A DNA stretch of 64,000 bases from NCBI GenBank assembly GCA_963575745.1, contig CAUYUJ010017906.1:10001-74000 (forward strand), written 5' to 3'. Position 1 is the stretch's first letter, and each line of letters begins with the position of its first letter. Of this stretch, positions 1 through 9,188 are shown one piece after another. Made by a program: the position numbers and the translations under genes. The stretch is from Prorocentrum cordatum (Eukaryota > Sar > Dinophyceae > Prorocentrales > Prorocentraceae). The notes under the pieces were generated by a model. That model was not told where the DNA came from and made no database searches. It saw nothing but the letters and a program-made list of their open reading frames with translations.

Positions 1-2
1 GG

Positions 3-68
3 TCCTCCTCCTCCTCCTCCTCCTCCTCCTCCTCCTCCTCCTCCTCCTCCTCCTCCTCCTCCTCTTCC
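3..68. repeat. (CTC)n microsatellite
   Basis: Nearly pure CTC trinucleotide run at the window edge. It ends directly at the spliced-leader relic. Pyrimidine-rich DNA upstream of a leader-like AG could have served as a splice acceptor tract, but that is inference. Confidence 0.95.
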
Positions 69-105
69 TCCGTAGCCATTTTGGCTCCAGCCGTGTTGGC
101 TCAAG
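69..105 (+). other. Relic dinoflagellate spliced leader, full copy plus truncated copy
   Basis: Positions 69-90 match the 22-nt dinoflagellate spliced leader at 21 of 22 positions; only 88 differs (c for a). Positions 91-105 match leader nucleotides 8-22 at 13 of 15, ending in TTGGCTCAAG. This is the truncated relic expected when a retroposed mRNA is trans-spliced again at the AG inside the old leader (after CCGTAG). A third, poorer 15-nt copy may follow at 106-120. It is genomic leader sequence from a reverse-transcribed mRNA, not an SL RNA gene: no donor GT and no SL intron follow. Confidence 0.85.
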
Positions 106-260
106 CCGCTGTGGCTCGGGCCACATGCCAGGCCGGGGCCCCGCACGCGCCGCCGCGCTCCCCGCCCGCTGGTGGTGAGCGCCGCCGCCGGGTCGCGCGG
201 TGGCTGCTTCGCGGGGGTGGCGGTCTGCACGGTGCGCTGCAGGTCGCCCGAGAAGTTCAA

Positions 261-464
261 GCAGTGGCGAAGCGTCCCAGCTCGCCTACAGCCCTACCAA
301 ACCATGTTCTAAGAACCTTCTTAGAGCTTTGTTGGCGGATATTGTCTTGGCTCAACACATCGGGTTCATGTTCTGAGAAGATTGTTTTTGTGATTCGAAC
401 ATTTTTGGGTTCTGGGAACATTTCGTGGTAGGACTACAGGAATGCCAGGACGGTCGGTCCCTGC
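261..464 (+). mobile_element. Foldback element family B, copy 1 (MITE-like)
   Basis: A 204-bp non-coding element with imperfect inverted ends. The left end reads GCAGTGGCGAAGCGTCC and the right end reads GGACGGTCGGTCCCTGC, roughly its reverse complement. Nested inside are CCTACCA...TGTTCTAAGAACC on the left and the matching TTCTGGGAACA...GGTAGG on the right, with CTACAG at both junctions. Two more copies occur at 44262-44768 and 46600-46826 (inverted). No transposase is seen, so it would need a source in trans. Confidence 0.75.
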
Positions 465-1534
465 CCAAGAAGTGAGATCTGGCAGTGACCGTGCTCGGGG
501 ACGGATGCATCTGCAGGCTCGTCCCTCCGGGATGCGCCAGCTCGCCGTGCCGTTGCGTTTGGCTTCAAGCGCCAGGGATGGCGTGAAGGGTCTCGCCGCG
601 CGCTCTCTGGTGCAGACTGTCTCTGGAGTTCACGCGCACATCCTGCGAGATGCTCATGTCCATGCCACCCCCCACTTCGACGCCGACCCGACCGCTCAGA
701 TGTGGGCCATGAACAAGCAGGCTGGCCGCGCCAAACATCGTGTACCAGACGTTCCGCTTGGTGTTGCTGCCATGCCGTGCTTGATGGACAATCGTGTGCT
801 GACGCTGGACTCGCTCTTGTCTGCTGATTGTCTATCGCATGCCTTTTCGATTGCACGGTTGGCTTCCCACACGCGCTGCGGATGGTCGCCCAGTTCGTTT
901 GCTCGCTGAGCGTCGTGCCACCAGGAGTGTGTTGCGAAAACGATCTTCATTTTGTCATTGCTCTTTCACTGCGGAGCTGAGCACACCAAAAAGAGCCGAC
1001 GCACACCGACCTCCAGGCTTGAGCGGGACGTTGTCCTTGCTGGTAGTAGCTTTGCTGGATCGTTGTCTTCTCCCTCCTCACCGCCTTGCGTGGGTGCTTC
1101 CCCCACGTCGTCTCCATCGCCGCTGCTGTGCCCGTGCGCCCCGCGGGCTGCGTCGCCTTCTTCTTCCTCACCGCCGTCTGGTTGCGGTGCGCCCCCCCCC
1201 CCTCCCCCCTGCGTCGTTGCTGACGTGTGCCACGGCTCTGCTTCCGCACTTCTCTGCCGTGCCTGACGTGGAGGGGTTTTCTGAAGGGCTTAGGCGACCC
1301 GTCCTCCTTCTCCTCCTCCTTCTCCTCCTCCTCCTCGTCCTCCTCCTCCTCCTCCATCTCCTCTTTCCCCTCCCCCTCCTCCACCTCCTCCTCCTACCCC
1401 TCCCCTTCCTTGGGTCGCCTACGGCCCCGGAGGAAACCGTCCTCTGCCGTGCCTGACGACTGGTGTCTGAACGAGGCCTTTTTTTTACGAAGCCATTCTG
1501 CATGAGCGCGTGCGGTGAGGTGGACGGCTGTGAA
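465..1534. other. Unassigned sequence with a CTC tract
   Basis: I recognise no gene here. Open frames exist on both strands (for example minus 950-696) but none carries a known domain. Positions 1301-1415 are a CTC-rich tract. Codon-like order without stops on both strands is typical of this GC-rich background. Confidence 0.5.
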
Positions 1535-1704
1535 CCCAGACCCCCTCGAGTCATGAAAAAAGCATGACGGACTTTTTTTTCGCTATTTTCGGCTCCTGGG
1601 GGCCTTCACGACCGTCACAAAACGACCCAGGATGAAACACCGGTCCTGGCGCCGGAAATTTGGGGGTCGCGTCATGAAAAAAATCATGACGTCGGGGGGC
1701 CGGG
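1535..1704 (+). mobile_element. Foldback element family A, copy 1 (MITE-like)
   Basis: A 170-bp element starting CCCAGACCCCCTCGAGTCATG and ending with the inverted counterpart TCATGACGTCGGGGGGCCGGG (ends of other copies read GGGGGTCTGGG). Each end also holds its own small palindrome, GTCATGA...TCATGAC, so both termini can form stem-loops inside the larger foldback. Further copies: 43743-44079, 44803-44972, 56544-56735, 57052-57235, 60281-60466. No coding capacity. Confidence 0.8.
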
Positions 1705-2617
1705 AATGTGTCCAGCGTGGGCCTGCAGCCGCTGCTTCCTGTCGCGCTCTTCCTCCTCCTGGTGCCTGTGGCGCTCGTCGTGAGAGGGCTGCTGGTCAGG
1801 GCGATGCTGCTGATGCGCCTGCTCGGGCCTTGGATTGCCATGGCCCGTCCACGGCACTCGATTTGTATTACTTGAAGGTCCTCGGCGTTGGCCCGCGGAT
1901 TGCGACGAACATCGCATGCAGGGATTGCCTTGCTTGCTGCAGTGGCGACGGCTGCAGAGATCCCCACTTCGACTGTGGAGCACGTTCGCATATCTCGACT
2001 ATGCTTGGATCTTGCTTCGGCGACGCCGCTGGCTACCTCCCTGTGGCGTCAGCGGGCTGCTGGCCGGAGTGTTCCCGAGTTTCGTGCGCGGTCTCGGGGC
2101 GCGGTTGCGTTTGCCCTTGACGTTCCCGTGCATGCTGTTGCTCAGCCCCACGGGGCCGACGTGCGAAACCCGTAGATGCGCGAACGGCGACGTAGGTAAC
2201 GGCGGTGCAGGTCCCGGTATTGTGGGAACGCGTGGCTCGCGCTTGCCTGCAATCCTCTGTGTCGTTTTCGTTCGATGCATTTGCAGATTGGGAAATACAG
2301 GAGACTGTGGATCGTGATGTCCTACAGGTTGGTTTCCAACATCACCGCTAAGCAACATCGCCGTTAGCGCGGCCTTGGAACATGAGAGCGCTGAGCCCCA
2401 CGGTGCCGAAGTCCAACATGACAGTGCTGATATGCATGGCCGTGGTGGTGATCCGGTTTGTGTTGAACGTCGTCCGGGTGCTCCTGCCGACTCTCCTCCT
2501 GTACGCGTGGGTGTGCCTGAACATGTTGGCGATGTCGACATTGTTGACTTACCTCGTGGTGTTCGTGCCGCCGTTCTTCCTTATTGTGTTGGTCTGCGTG
2601 AGCGTGAGGGCGATTCC
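1705..2617. other. Unassigned GC-rich sequence
   Basis: No recognisable product on either strand. The plus-strand frame from 2382 is hydrophobic at first but continues into the CTC run, so it is not a credible gene. The minus strand is also open with low-complexity Arg/Pro/Ser composition. Confidence 0.45.
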
Positions 2618-3102
2618 GAGGTTGTGCCGCCTGCTTCTCTTGGAGTTGAAATCCGCCGCCGTGCCGCTGGGCAATCCTCCTCCTCCTCCTCCTCCTCCTC
2701 CTCCTCCTCCTCCTCCTCCTCCTCCTCCTCCTCCTCCTCCTCCTCCTCTTCCCCTACTCCTCCTCCTGCTCCTCCTCCTCCTCCTCCTCCTCCTCCTCCT
2801 CCTCCTCCTCCTCCTCCCCCTCCTCCTCCTCTCCCCCCCCCTCCCGCCACCGTGCCGCTGGGCACCGAGTGGGAGTGTCCGCAGGTCCTTTGCCCACTCC
2901 TCTAATCGGCGACGAGCGAGGGGTGGGAAGTGAGAAGGAGAAGGCCTTCTCAGAAGGGGCGGGCCCTCTCAGTCGCATCGAGGTTGTGCCGCCTGCTTCT
3001 TCCGCAGTTGAAATCCGTCACCGTGCCGCTGGGCACGGAGTGGGCATGTCCTCAGGTCCTTTGCCCATTCCCCTAATCGGCGGCGAGCGAGGGGGGAAGT
3101 GA
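2618..3102 (+). repeat. Duplicated unit, first copy split by (CTC)n
   Basis: A unit of about 125-140 bp occurs twice. The first copy is 2618-2673 plus 2849-2931; the second is 2980-3102. Both contain gaggttgtgccgcctgctt..., gccgctgggcac and ggtcctttgcccat/ct. The first copy is split by a (CTC)n block at 2674-2843 that the second copy lacks. Confidence 0.8.
2674..2843. repeat. (CTC)n block flanked by 21-bp direct repeats
   Basis: A 170-bp CTC tract sits between two 21-bp direct repeats (2653-2673 and 2844-2864) that differ at one base and contain GTGCCGCTGGGCA. The empty version is present downstream at about 3020-3041. The block therefore behaves like an insertion with flanking duplication, or an expansion after local duplication. 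Confidence 0.85.
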
Positions 3103-3299
3103 AAAAGAGAGGGCCTTCTCAGTAGGCGGCGGAACTTCTCAGGGAAGTCTTCGGAAGTCTTCGGTGTCTTCGGGTAAGGCTCAGAAGACTTCTGAGAGCG
3201 CCGGGGGACTTCGGAGCCTTCTGAGGAGGCCCGCCCTTTCTCACCTTCCCCCCCGCGGTCTCCGCCAACTCAGGTCCTTTGCCCAATCCTCTGAGCCTC

Positions 3300-3432
3300 C
3301 GAAGGATTGCAAAAAAAAACCTCCTTGAACGAAGGATTGCAAAAAAAAACCCTGGATTGCAAAAAAACCCAGGATTGCAAAAAAAAACCCAAGGATTGCA
3401 AAAAAACCCAAGGGTTTTTTTGCAATCCTCCC
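3300..3432 (+). repeat. A-rich tandem repeat ending in a perfect hairpin
   Basis: About five copies of a roughly 20-bp unit GGATTGCAAAAAAAACC. The last copy is followed by its exact reverse complement: arms 3392-3409 and 3412-3429 form a perfect 18-bp stem with a 2-nt loop. Confidence 0.9.
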
Positions 3433-3454
3433 TCCTGGGGTGGTCGTTCAGGGG

Positions 3455-4010
3455 CCCAGAGCCTAACTTCACAGATCTCCTGGGGCTTGTCGCGGCTCCC
3501 GGCGGCTTGTCGCATGACTTTTCGGGGCTCAAGAGGACCAAGACGGGCCAAGAGAGCTCCGAGAGGCCCCCAAGAGGGTCCAAGAATGCTCCGCGTCGCC
3601 AGAAGATCGCTCCAGGACGCCCAAGGCGGAGCACCTCTAGAGGCCTCCCAAGAGGCCTCCCAAGGGGGCCCCAAGAGGCAGCACTCATTGATTTTGCCTC
3701 TTGGCTTTTGAAAGATTTCAGCGTTCTCGCCTTGTCGGCTTCCCCGCGCTCCAAGCCGGCCCACGAGGCCTCCAAGATGGCCCCAAGACGGCCCCAGAGA
3801 CCTCCACGAGGGCCCCAAAACGGCCCAAGAGGCGCCCAAGAGGCGCCCAAGACGGCCCGAGGGTCCAAAGAGAGCCCCAAGAGGGGGCCGAGATGGGGAA
3901 CCCGAGGAGACGTTTCGAGCCCTCGGCCCCGGAGGGCCCCCAGGAGGCCCCAAAAGGCCCCCAGTGCCAGTGGCGCGATGATTTTGGGGTTGGCAAACAT
4001 TTGACTGCAC
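3455..4010 (+). repeat. Dispersed repeat family J, plus copy
   Basis: A GGCCCCAAGAGG-rich sequence with many short direct repeats (CCAAGAGGC, CCAAGACGGCC). A unique core at about 3692-3755 (TTTTGAAAGATTTCAGCG, CTCGCCTTGTCGGCTT) recurs in reverse complement at about 62880-62940. The long open frames over it on both strands reflect the repeat structure; I do not call a gene. Confidence 0.65.
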
Positions 4011-4077
4011 ATACTTCCAGGGAGCATGACTCTTTTGTGACAGGTGAGGGCAGGATTCTTGGAGGTCGCACGCCCCC

Positions 4078-4256
4078 TCCCCCCCCACCCACACACCCAC
4101 ACACACACAACACACACAACACACAACACAACACAACACAACACAACACAACACAACACAACACAACACGACACAACACAACACAACACAACACAACACA
4201 ACACAACACAACACAACACAACACAACACAACACAACACACACACACACACACACT
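4078..4256. repeat. (CAACA)n pentanucleotide microsatellite
   Basis: About 180 bp of AC-rich repeat: CACACA at both ends and a long central CAACA pentamer array with one A-to-G interruption near 4170. Confidence 0.95.
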
Positions 4257-4511
4257 GGCGCGAACGAAGTGAGTACGCAAAAAGTGGGGACAATGACCGA
4301 CATCAGTTCTTACCCATTTTGAAAAAGGTTGGTTGTCGGTACCGCCGCGCACGTTGTCTCTTTGATTCAGAAGGTTGCCTGCCCAAAAGCGGCCGCTGCT
4401 GGTTTTGGACAACACTTGATGTTGGACATCGTGCCCATTTTGTTCCTACCCATGCCGGGCGTCCAAAACACAGCCATAGGGCCAGGACGCACCCCACCTT
4501 TAACCCCTACC

Positions 4512-4673
4512 TACTCTGGGTTTCTTAATAAGCGTGGGGGGTACCCCCCCGACGGGGGTCAACCTCGTCTCCGGAGCGCCTTCGGCGCGCGATGGCTGTC
4601 CGCGACGGGGGTCGATGTGGGGCTGTCGGCGGGGGTGACGCCCCCCCCGACGCTTATAAAGAAACTCGGAGTA
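4512..4673. mobile_element. Foldback element family I, possible TA target site
   Basis: A 162-bp element with inverted ends of about 35 bp: TACTCTGGGTTTCTTAATAA on the left and TTATAAAGAAACTCGGAGTA on the right. The sequence inside continues as G-run/C-run pairing. If the outer TA on each side is the target duplication, it resembles Tc1/mariner-type MITEs. Single copy in this window. Confidence 0.7.
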
Positions 4674-6049
4674 TCGTCAAGGGCTTGACGACTTCTGACG
4701 TCCCTCGACTCGCGCTGGAGCGGCCGCGATTTGCTCCAACTTTCCACTGAGATCTCTGGATTGACTTGGATCTCTACCCAGGTCTCCCTGGGTTGACCTC
4801 GATTGATCTGCACCTACCTGGATTCACCTGGCCCGATCCCCGCAAGTCGACTGGCGAAAAGTCGTCGAACCCCTTCCCAGTCGCTCGGGCGCTTTGTGGG
4901 CCCCGGAAGCGGCAGGACCGTTTTTTCACCGTTTCCAAAAAAAAATACCCTTGAAAGTGGAAGCGGCAAAAAAACGGCGACCGGAAACGGCAAAAAAACG
5001 GCTCCAGGATTGGAACCGGAGCCAGAACCAGTCAAACAACGGCGACGGCACCGGTCAAAAAACGGCGTCGGAATTGGCAAAAAAACGGCAGAACGGAACC
5101 GGTAAGAAAAACGGCCCTGTGGTTTCCAGGGCCCCCTAAGCTCGGGCGGTGGGCCTGAGCCTGGGCGTGACCGCACAAACTGCCACAGGACCGCCGCGGC
5201 GGCCCCGCGCGCCGCGGCGAGCGCTTCGGCGCGCCACCGGCCCCTGCACGCGCGGGCTCGGCGCACCCAGCCGGCGGGGATGTTCCTGACCTCGTGTGCC
5301 GGGCCCGCAGCGCCAGGGGCGATCGCCGATCCCCGAAGAGGACAAGAGGGCACGAGCACGACCTCGGATCGGGGAAACGCAAGACCCGGTAAGCCGGAAC
5401 TCGGGTTTGCCGACGTTTTTTTGACGAGCGCGTCCTGGGTTTTGACGGTCCAGTTTTCGTGGGATGTCTGCAGCGGGAGCTCGCGTCAAATTTCAGATTG
5501 GGCCTCGTCATTTCTATGATGGCCCCGTCGGGCCAACCCGAGCCCCCCGTACCCGAGTCTCACGTCTCCCCGATCGAAGAGGGCAAGACGGCGATCGCCG
5601 AGCCTCGGGGAGGACAGGGCGGCACGAGCACGGCCCTTCGGGGGCGCTCCGCGCGGCTTGCTCGGAGCCGCGCCGGTGGCCCCCCCGGGGCGGAGCCTCG
5701 AGCGCCGCCCTCGGGCGCGCGCTGCGCGCCAGGGAGGGGTGTCCAGCGCAGGTCGAGGCTCGAGCTACACGGTGTTTTTTTGGCGGCAATCTCGTGGAGC
5801 GTTTTCGCTCTGACTTCGTCTTGCAGCACGTGTGGAGCGAAGACAGACCTAGGGATGACGAAAACAAGACGAAAACGGAACACACTGTTGAACTCGAGGC
5901 CTGGCGCAGGTTCCGAGGAACCCGCTCGGAGCGCCAAAAGTGTCTGCTCGTGCCGCGTTTGCTTCTTTTGTTTGAGCCCAGCCGTGGCGGCCGCCGAGAG
6001 CGCGCGCTGGCGTGCTCTCCTGGCCAGAGCGCTCCTCAGACGAGGAAGA
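4674..6049. other. Unassigned, with a short CAAAAAAACGGC tandem repeat
   Basis: No gene recognised. Positions 4935-5110 contain several copies of a unit reading GGCAAAAAAACGGC. Two related GC-rich blocks (about 5320-5405 and 5550-5645) share GCACGAGCACG and other short matches, indicating a local duplication or another foldback family. Confidence 0.5.
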
Positions 6050-6226
6050 GGTACACAGTGTTCGTTTCTAAGTCTTCGAAAGGTCTTTGATTTTTGTTGG
6101 GTGGCCAAGATCCTTTCATGTCTGATTCTTCCATTCTGGGCCTCTTCCTGGCCACTGGGGGGCCAGAAACAACTAGGAACGAGCACAATTAGAAATGAGC
6201 ACGATTAGACATGAACGACGTGTACC
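6050..6226 (+). mobile_element. Foldback element family G, copy 1
   Basis: A 177-bp element with inverted ends GGTACACAGTGTTCGTTTCT and (reverse complement of the right end) GGTACACGTCGTTCATGTCT. The middle has a small palindrome TGGCCACTGGGGGGCCA. Other copies: 49479-49839 (carrying an insertion) and 51443-51618 (inverted). Confidence 0.75.
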
Positions 6227-6502
6227 AAACCGCTATCCTTGCCTCGTTCTCGGCTCTTGGGCCGCCTGGGGGCCCCGCGCCGCCGCTGGCTTCGCCTCGC
6301 GATTCTGGCCAGAACGCTCCCCGGGAGAGAGAGGCCTGGGAAGTAAGTAGCGGTAGCAGTACCTCCTTGTGTGCGCCCCCCATCTCCGGTCCCACGACCG
6401 GCCCTGCTCGGCCGTGCCGTCGCGTCTGCGGTCAGATCACGGTTTTATCGTTGTGATCCGTCGGGCCGGACGGAAGGGGGGGGGATTGGGAAAGGGGGGG
6501 TT

Positions 6503-6680
6503 AACTCGGGGCTGGACAGAACCCCCCAACAGTAACACGTCGATTAGTGAATTGTCCGTTTTCGGTTCTCGAGAGGGCGCGTGGCCGTCATTTGCCAGGC
6601 TTGCGCCCGCCAGGTTTGGGCCTCAGGTCGTTTTCACTAAACCACGTTTTGCTAAAGGGGGGTCTGTCCATCCCCGAGTT
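6503..6680 (+). mobile_element. Foldback element family F, copy 1
   Basis: A 178-bp element with inverted ends AACTCGGGGCTGGACAGA and, at the right, TCTGTCCATCCCCGAGTT. The flanks give TTA|ACTCGGGG...CCCCGAGT|TAC, compatible with a 2-bp TA duplication. Related copies lie at 46160-46334 and 49112-49298. Confidence 0.7.
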
Positions 6681-6949
6681 ACGAAATTTGCTGCATGCAG
6701 CTGGTTTCGGCCCCACCGAGGGGCCCATTCCTCGATACATTAGCCGCCTCCGGCGCCGGGGAAAATCAGCTACGTGAGCTGATTCTCGAACCCCCCCTTT
6801 GCTATCCCCCCCTTTCGCCCGACCCGAGTCTGGGCTGTGACAAGATCGGGCGGTCGGGGGTCTGGAATGTGATGCGGTCCGCCGCATGCTGAGGCCGGAA
6901 CCCAGAGCTCTGGAAACCGTTCGTCAGGTTTGTGGACACGCGGACAGTG

Positions 6950-8332
6950 ATGCCGTCACCACCCACCGAGAAGCAGCTGGCGTATGCACATGCTCTCGCG
7001 CAGGACGTCGGCTTCCAGGTGCCGGGCAAGGCGCGCGAAAACGCCATGGCTTGCAGCGAGCTCATCAGCGATTTGGAAGCTGTTCGGAGGCCGCGCCCGC
7101 CCACCGAGAAGCAGCTGGCCCTTGCACATGAGCTCGCGCAGCAGGCAGGCATCAAGGTGCCGGACGAGGTGCGCGAGGACATCGCGGCTTGCCGTGAGTT
7201 CATCGAGCGTTTGAATGCTGCGCGGGAGCCGAGGCCCACCGAGAAGCAGCTGGCCTTTGCCCAGGAGCTCGCGCAGCTGGCAGGCATCAAGGTGCCGGAC
7301 GAGGTGCGCGAGGACTTCGCGGCTTGCAGAGAGTTCATCGAGCGTTTGAATGCTGCGCGGTGGCCGAGGCGGGGGCCGGGCCCGCCCACCGAGAAGCAGC
7401 TGGCCTTTGCACATGAGCTCGCGCAGCAGGCAGACATCAAGGTGCCGGACGAGGTGCGCGAGGACTTCGCGGCTTGCAGTGAGTTCCTCGACAGGTTGAA
7501 AGCTGCGCGGTGGCCGAGGCCCACCGAGAAGCAGCTGGCCTTTGCACAGGAGCTCGCGCAGCAGGCAGGCATCAAGGTGCCGGACGAGGTGCGCGAGGAC
7601 TTCGCGGCTTGCAGTGAGTTCATCGAGCGTTTGAATGCTGCGCGGGAGCCGAGGCCCACCGAGAAGCAGCTGGCCTTTGCCCAGGAGCTCGCGCAGCTGG
7701 CAGGCATCAAGGTGCCGGACGAGGTGCGCGAGGACTTCGCGGCTTGCAGAGAGTTCATCGAGCGTTTGAATGCTGCGCGGTGGCCGAGGCGGGGGCCGGG
7801 CCCGCCCACCGAGAAGCAGCTGGCCTTTGCACATGAGCTCGCGCAGCAGGCAGACATCAAGGTGCCGGACGAGGTGCGCGAGGACTTCGCGGCTTGCAGT
7901 GAGTTCCTCGACAGGTTGAAAGCTGCGCAGGGGCCGAATGCTGCGCGGGCGGCACCGCTGTCGCCTTTCGTGCAGAAGCTTGCGCGCGGCGTGGGCCTGG
8001 AGCCGGCAACTGGGGCCCAAACGTGTGCCCCACCGGACGGGGCTGGGAGGAGGATAAAGTCCGTTCCAGAGCGTTCCGGAGCGCTCTCGGAGTGCTCCGG
8101 GATTGCTCTGAGGAGGGCGCGGCGCCCGAGACATCCTCCAGAGCCGCTGGATCTCAGAGATTCTCGAAGTATCCGCACCCGATTTGATCCTCGTCCTGGC
8201 CTGAAGTCGGGCCTGTCCCTCTACAGGAGGAGCGTTCAAGAAGAGCTAAAAATCAGTATGGGGACGATTTTTCGAGTAGTTTTTAGAATTATTGTTTCCC
8301 AACCATCCTGTGGTGTTGGGTCCTTGTTTTGA
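6950..8332 (+). CDS. Tandem-module protein: seven TEKQLAFA/KVPDEVRED repeats
   Basis: ATG at 6950, stop TGA at 8330-8332. Seven modules of 45-50 residues start at 6962, 7100, 7235, 7385, 7520, 7655 and 7805. The consensus is PTEKQLAFAQELAQ, then GIKVPDEVREDFAAC, then EFIERLNAAR. An eighth, degenerate module (PLSPFVQKLARG) follows at about 7951. Modules 2-4 and 5-7 are the same triplet repeated with an exact 420-bp offset. The consensus resembles short PTEKQL...(V/L)P...ACS.FID segments found in tails of some bacterial topoisomerases; that likeness is from memory and tentative. Function unknown. The last ~90 codons lie in dispersed repeat H and the family-D terminal repeat, so the native C-terminus is probably lost. 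An upstream exon is possible (AG|G at about 6929). Both antisense frames are also open, a by-product of the repeat. Confidence 0.55.
   Translation: MPSPPTEKQLAYAHALAQDVGFQVPGKARENAMACSELISDLEAVRRPRPPTEKQLALAHELAQQAGIKVPDEVREDIAACREFIERLNAAREPRPTEKQLAFAQELAQLAGIKVPDEVREDFAACREFIERLNAARWPRRGPGPPTEKQLAFAHELAQQADIKVPDEVREDFAACSEFLDRLKAARWPRPTEKQLAFAQELAQQAGIKVPDEVREDFAACSEFIERLNAAREPRPTEKQLAFAQELAQLAGIKVPDEVREDFAACREFIERLNAARWPRRGPGPPTEKQLAFAHELAQQADIKVPDEVREDFAACSEFLDRLKAAQGPNAARAAPLSPFVQKLARGVGLEPATGAQTCAPPDGAGRRIKSVPERSGALSECSGIALRRARRPRHPPEPLDLRDSRSIRTRFDPRPGLKSGLSLYRRSVQEELKISMGTIFRVVFRIIVSQPSCGVGSLF
7100..7940 (+). repeat. 420-bp higher-order tandem duplication inside the coding array
   Basis: Positions 7100-7519 and 7520-7939 are almost identical, each holding three modules spaced 135, 150 and 135 bp. 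The extra 15 bp in the middle unit encodes RGPGP. The near identity indicates recent unequal exchange or gene conversion. Confidence 0.9.
8055..8201 (+). repeat. Dispersed repeat family H, copy 1
   Basis: CGTTCCAGAGCGTTCCGGAG..., GCGCGGCGCCCGAGACATCC and CAGAGATTCTCGAAG are shared in the same order with 58967-59125 and in part with 52105-52222. No coding meaning is evident. It forms the 3' part of the tandem-module open frame by read-through. Confidence 0.7.
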
Positions 8333-8394
8333 AGAGACGGTCCCCGCGTTCCTTCTCCTCCCTCCTTCCTCCCTCCTCCCCCTCCCCCCTCCAT

Positions 8395-8903
8395 GCGTTT
8401 CACCCACCCAGTACAACGTTTCGTGGCCCCATAGGGAGCTCCACCGAAGGCCCCAGTGCTACCGTCCGCATGCGTCCCCAAACATCCAATTTGGCATTTC
8501 CACCCACCCATTACAGCGTGTCGTGGCCCGTAGGGAGCCATCGAAAGCCCCAATGCCACCGTCCGCACGCCTCCCGAACCATCCAATTTTGCATTTCCGC
8601 ACACCCAGTACAGCGCTTCGTGGCCCCATAGGGGGCTCCACCGAAAGCACCAGTGCCACCGTCCGCATGTGTCCCGAAGCATCCTATTTGACATGTTCAC
8701 CCACCCAGTACAGCGTCTCGTGGCCACATACGGAACTCCACCGAAGGCCCCGGGTGCCACCGCCCGCATGCGTCCCGAAACATCCAATTTCGCATTATCA
8801 CCCACCCAGCAGGGAACTCCACCGAAGGCCCCAATGCCACCGTCCGCATGCGTCCCGAAACACCAAATTTCGCATTTTCACCCACCCAGTGAAGCGTTTC
8901 GTG
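8395..8903 (+). repeat. Satellite array, left part (98-bp units)
   Basis: About five units of roughly 98 bp, one shortened. Landmarks are CACCCAGTACAGCG, TTCGTGGCCCCATAGGGAG, CTCCACCGAAGGCCCC, ACCGTCCGCATGCGTCC and CATCCAATTTGGCATTT. The array continues at 17714 after the retrotransposon. Confidence 0.9.
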
Positions 8904-8908
8904 GCCCC
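8904..8908. other. Target site duplication, left (GCCCC)
   Basis: GCCCC precedes the left LTR and is repeated at 17714-17718 after the right LTR. The joined flank restores the satellite phrase GTGGCCCC..TAGGGAGCTCC. Confidence 0.85.
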
Positions 8909-9187
8909 TGCAATATCGCTCACGTTTATCATTGCCCCAATCCCCTCTCTCACATCTCATGTGCACTGGTTACCCGTGCCTGCTCCCGTTCTCTCCCTCT
9001 CACCCGCTGCCTCCGCTGCCGTCTGGGCTTCGGAGGGCCCTTGAGCTGTTTGGCGACAGCGCCCGCTTGTGTGCAACCAGGCGAGAAAAGTCATTGAGGT
9101 TCGCAGAGCCCACATTCCAGAGATCCCAAAGGTCCTGTGCATCGGACCACGCTCCGAGAAACCTAGTTTCGAGTTGATATTATTGAA
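8909..9187 (+). repeat. Left LTR
   Basis: Starts TGCAATATCGCTCACG and ends TATTATTGAA. It is about 96-97% identical to 17434-17713. The ends contain the short inverted pair CAAT/ATTG. The usual terminal CA is AA here in both LTRs. Confidence 0.95.
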
Positions 9188-9188
9188 T

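Noticed and set aside
69-105. SL RNA gene
   Set aside because: No donor GT after the leader and no SL RNA intron or Sm-like site; the tandem truncated copy is the relic pattern.
696-950. Minus-strand frame starting MKIVFATHSWWHDAQRAN
   Set aside because: Composition is fairly natural and it could be a gene fragment, but it is only 84 codons, overlaps open plus-strand frames and matches no family I recognise.
6802-8239. Two antisense open frames (458 and 427 codons) over the tandem-module gene
   Set aside because: Mirror images of the plus-strand modules. The plus strand gives a balanced protein with conserved residues; the antisense ones do not match anything I know.
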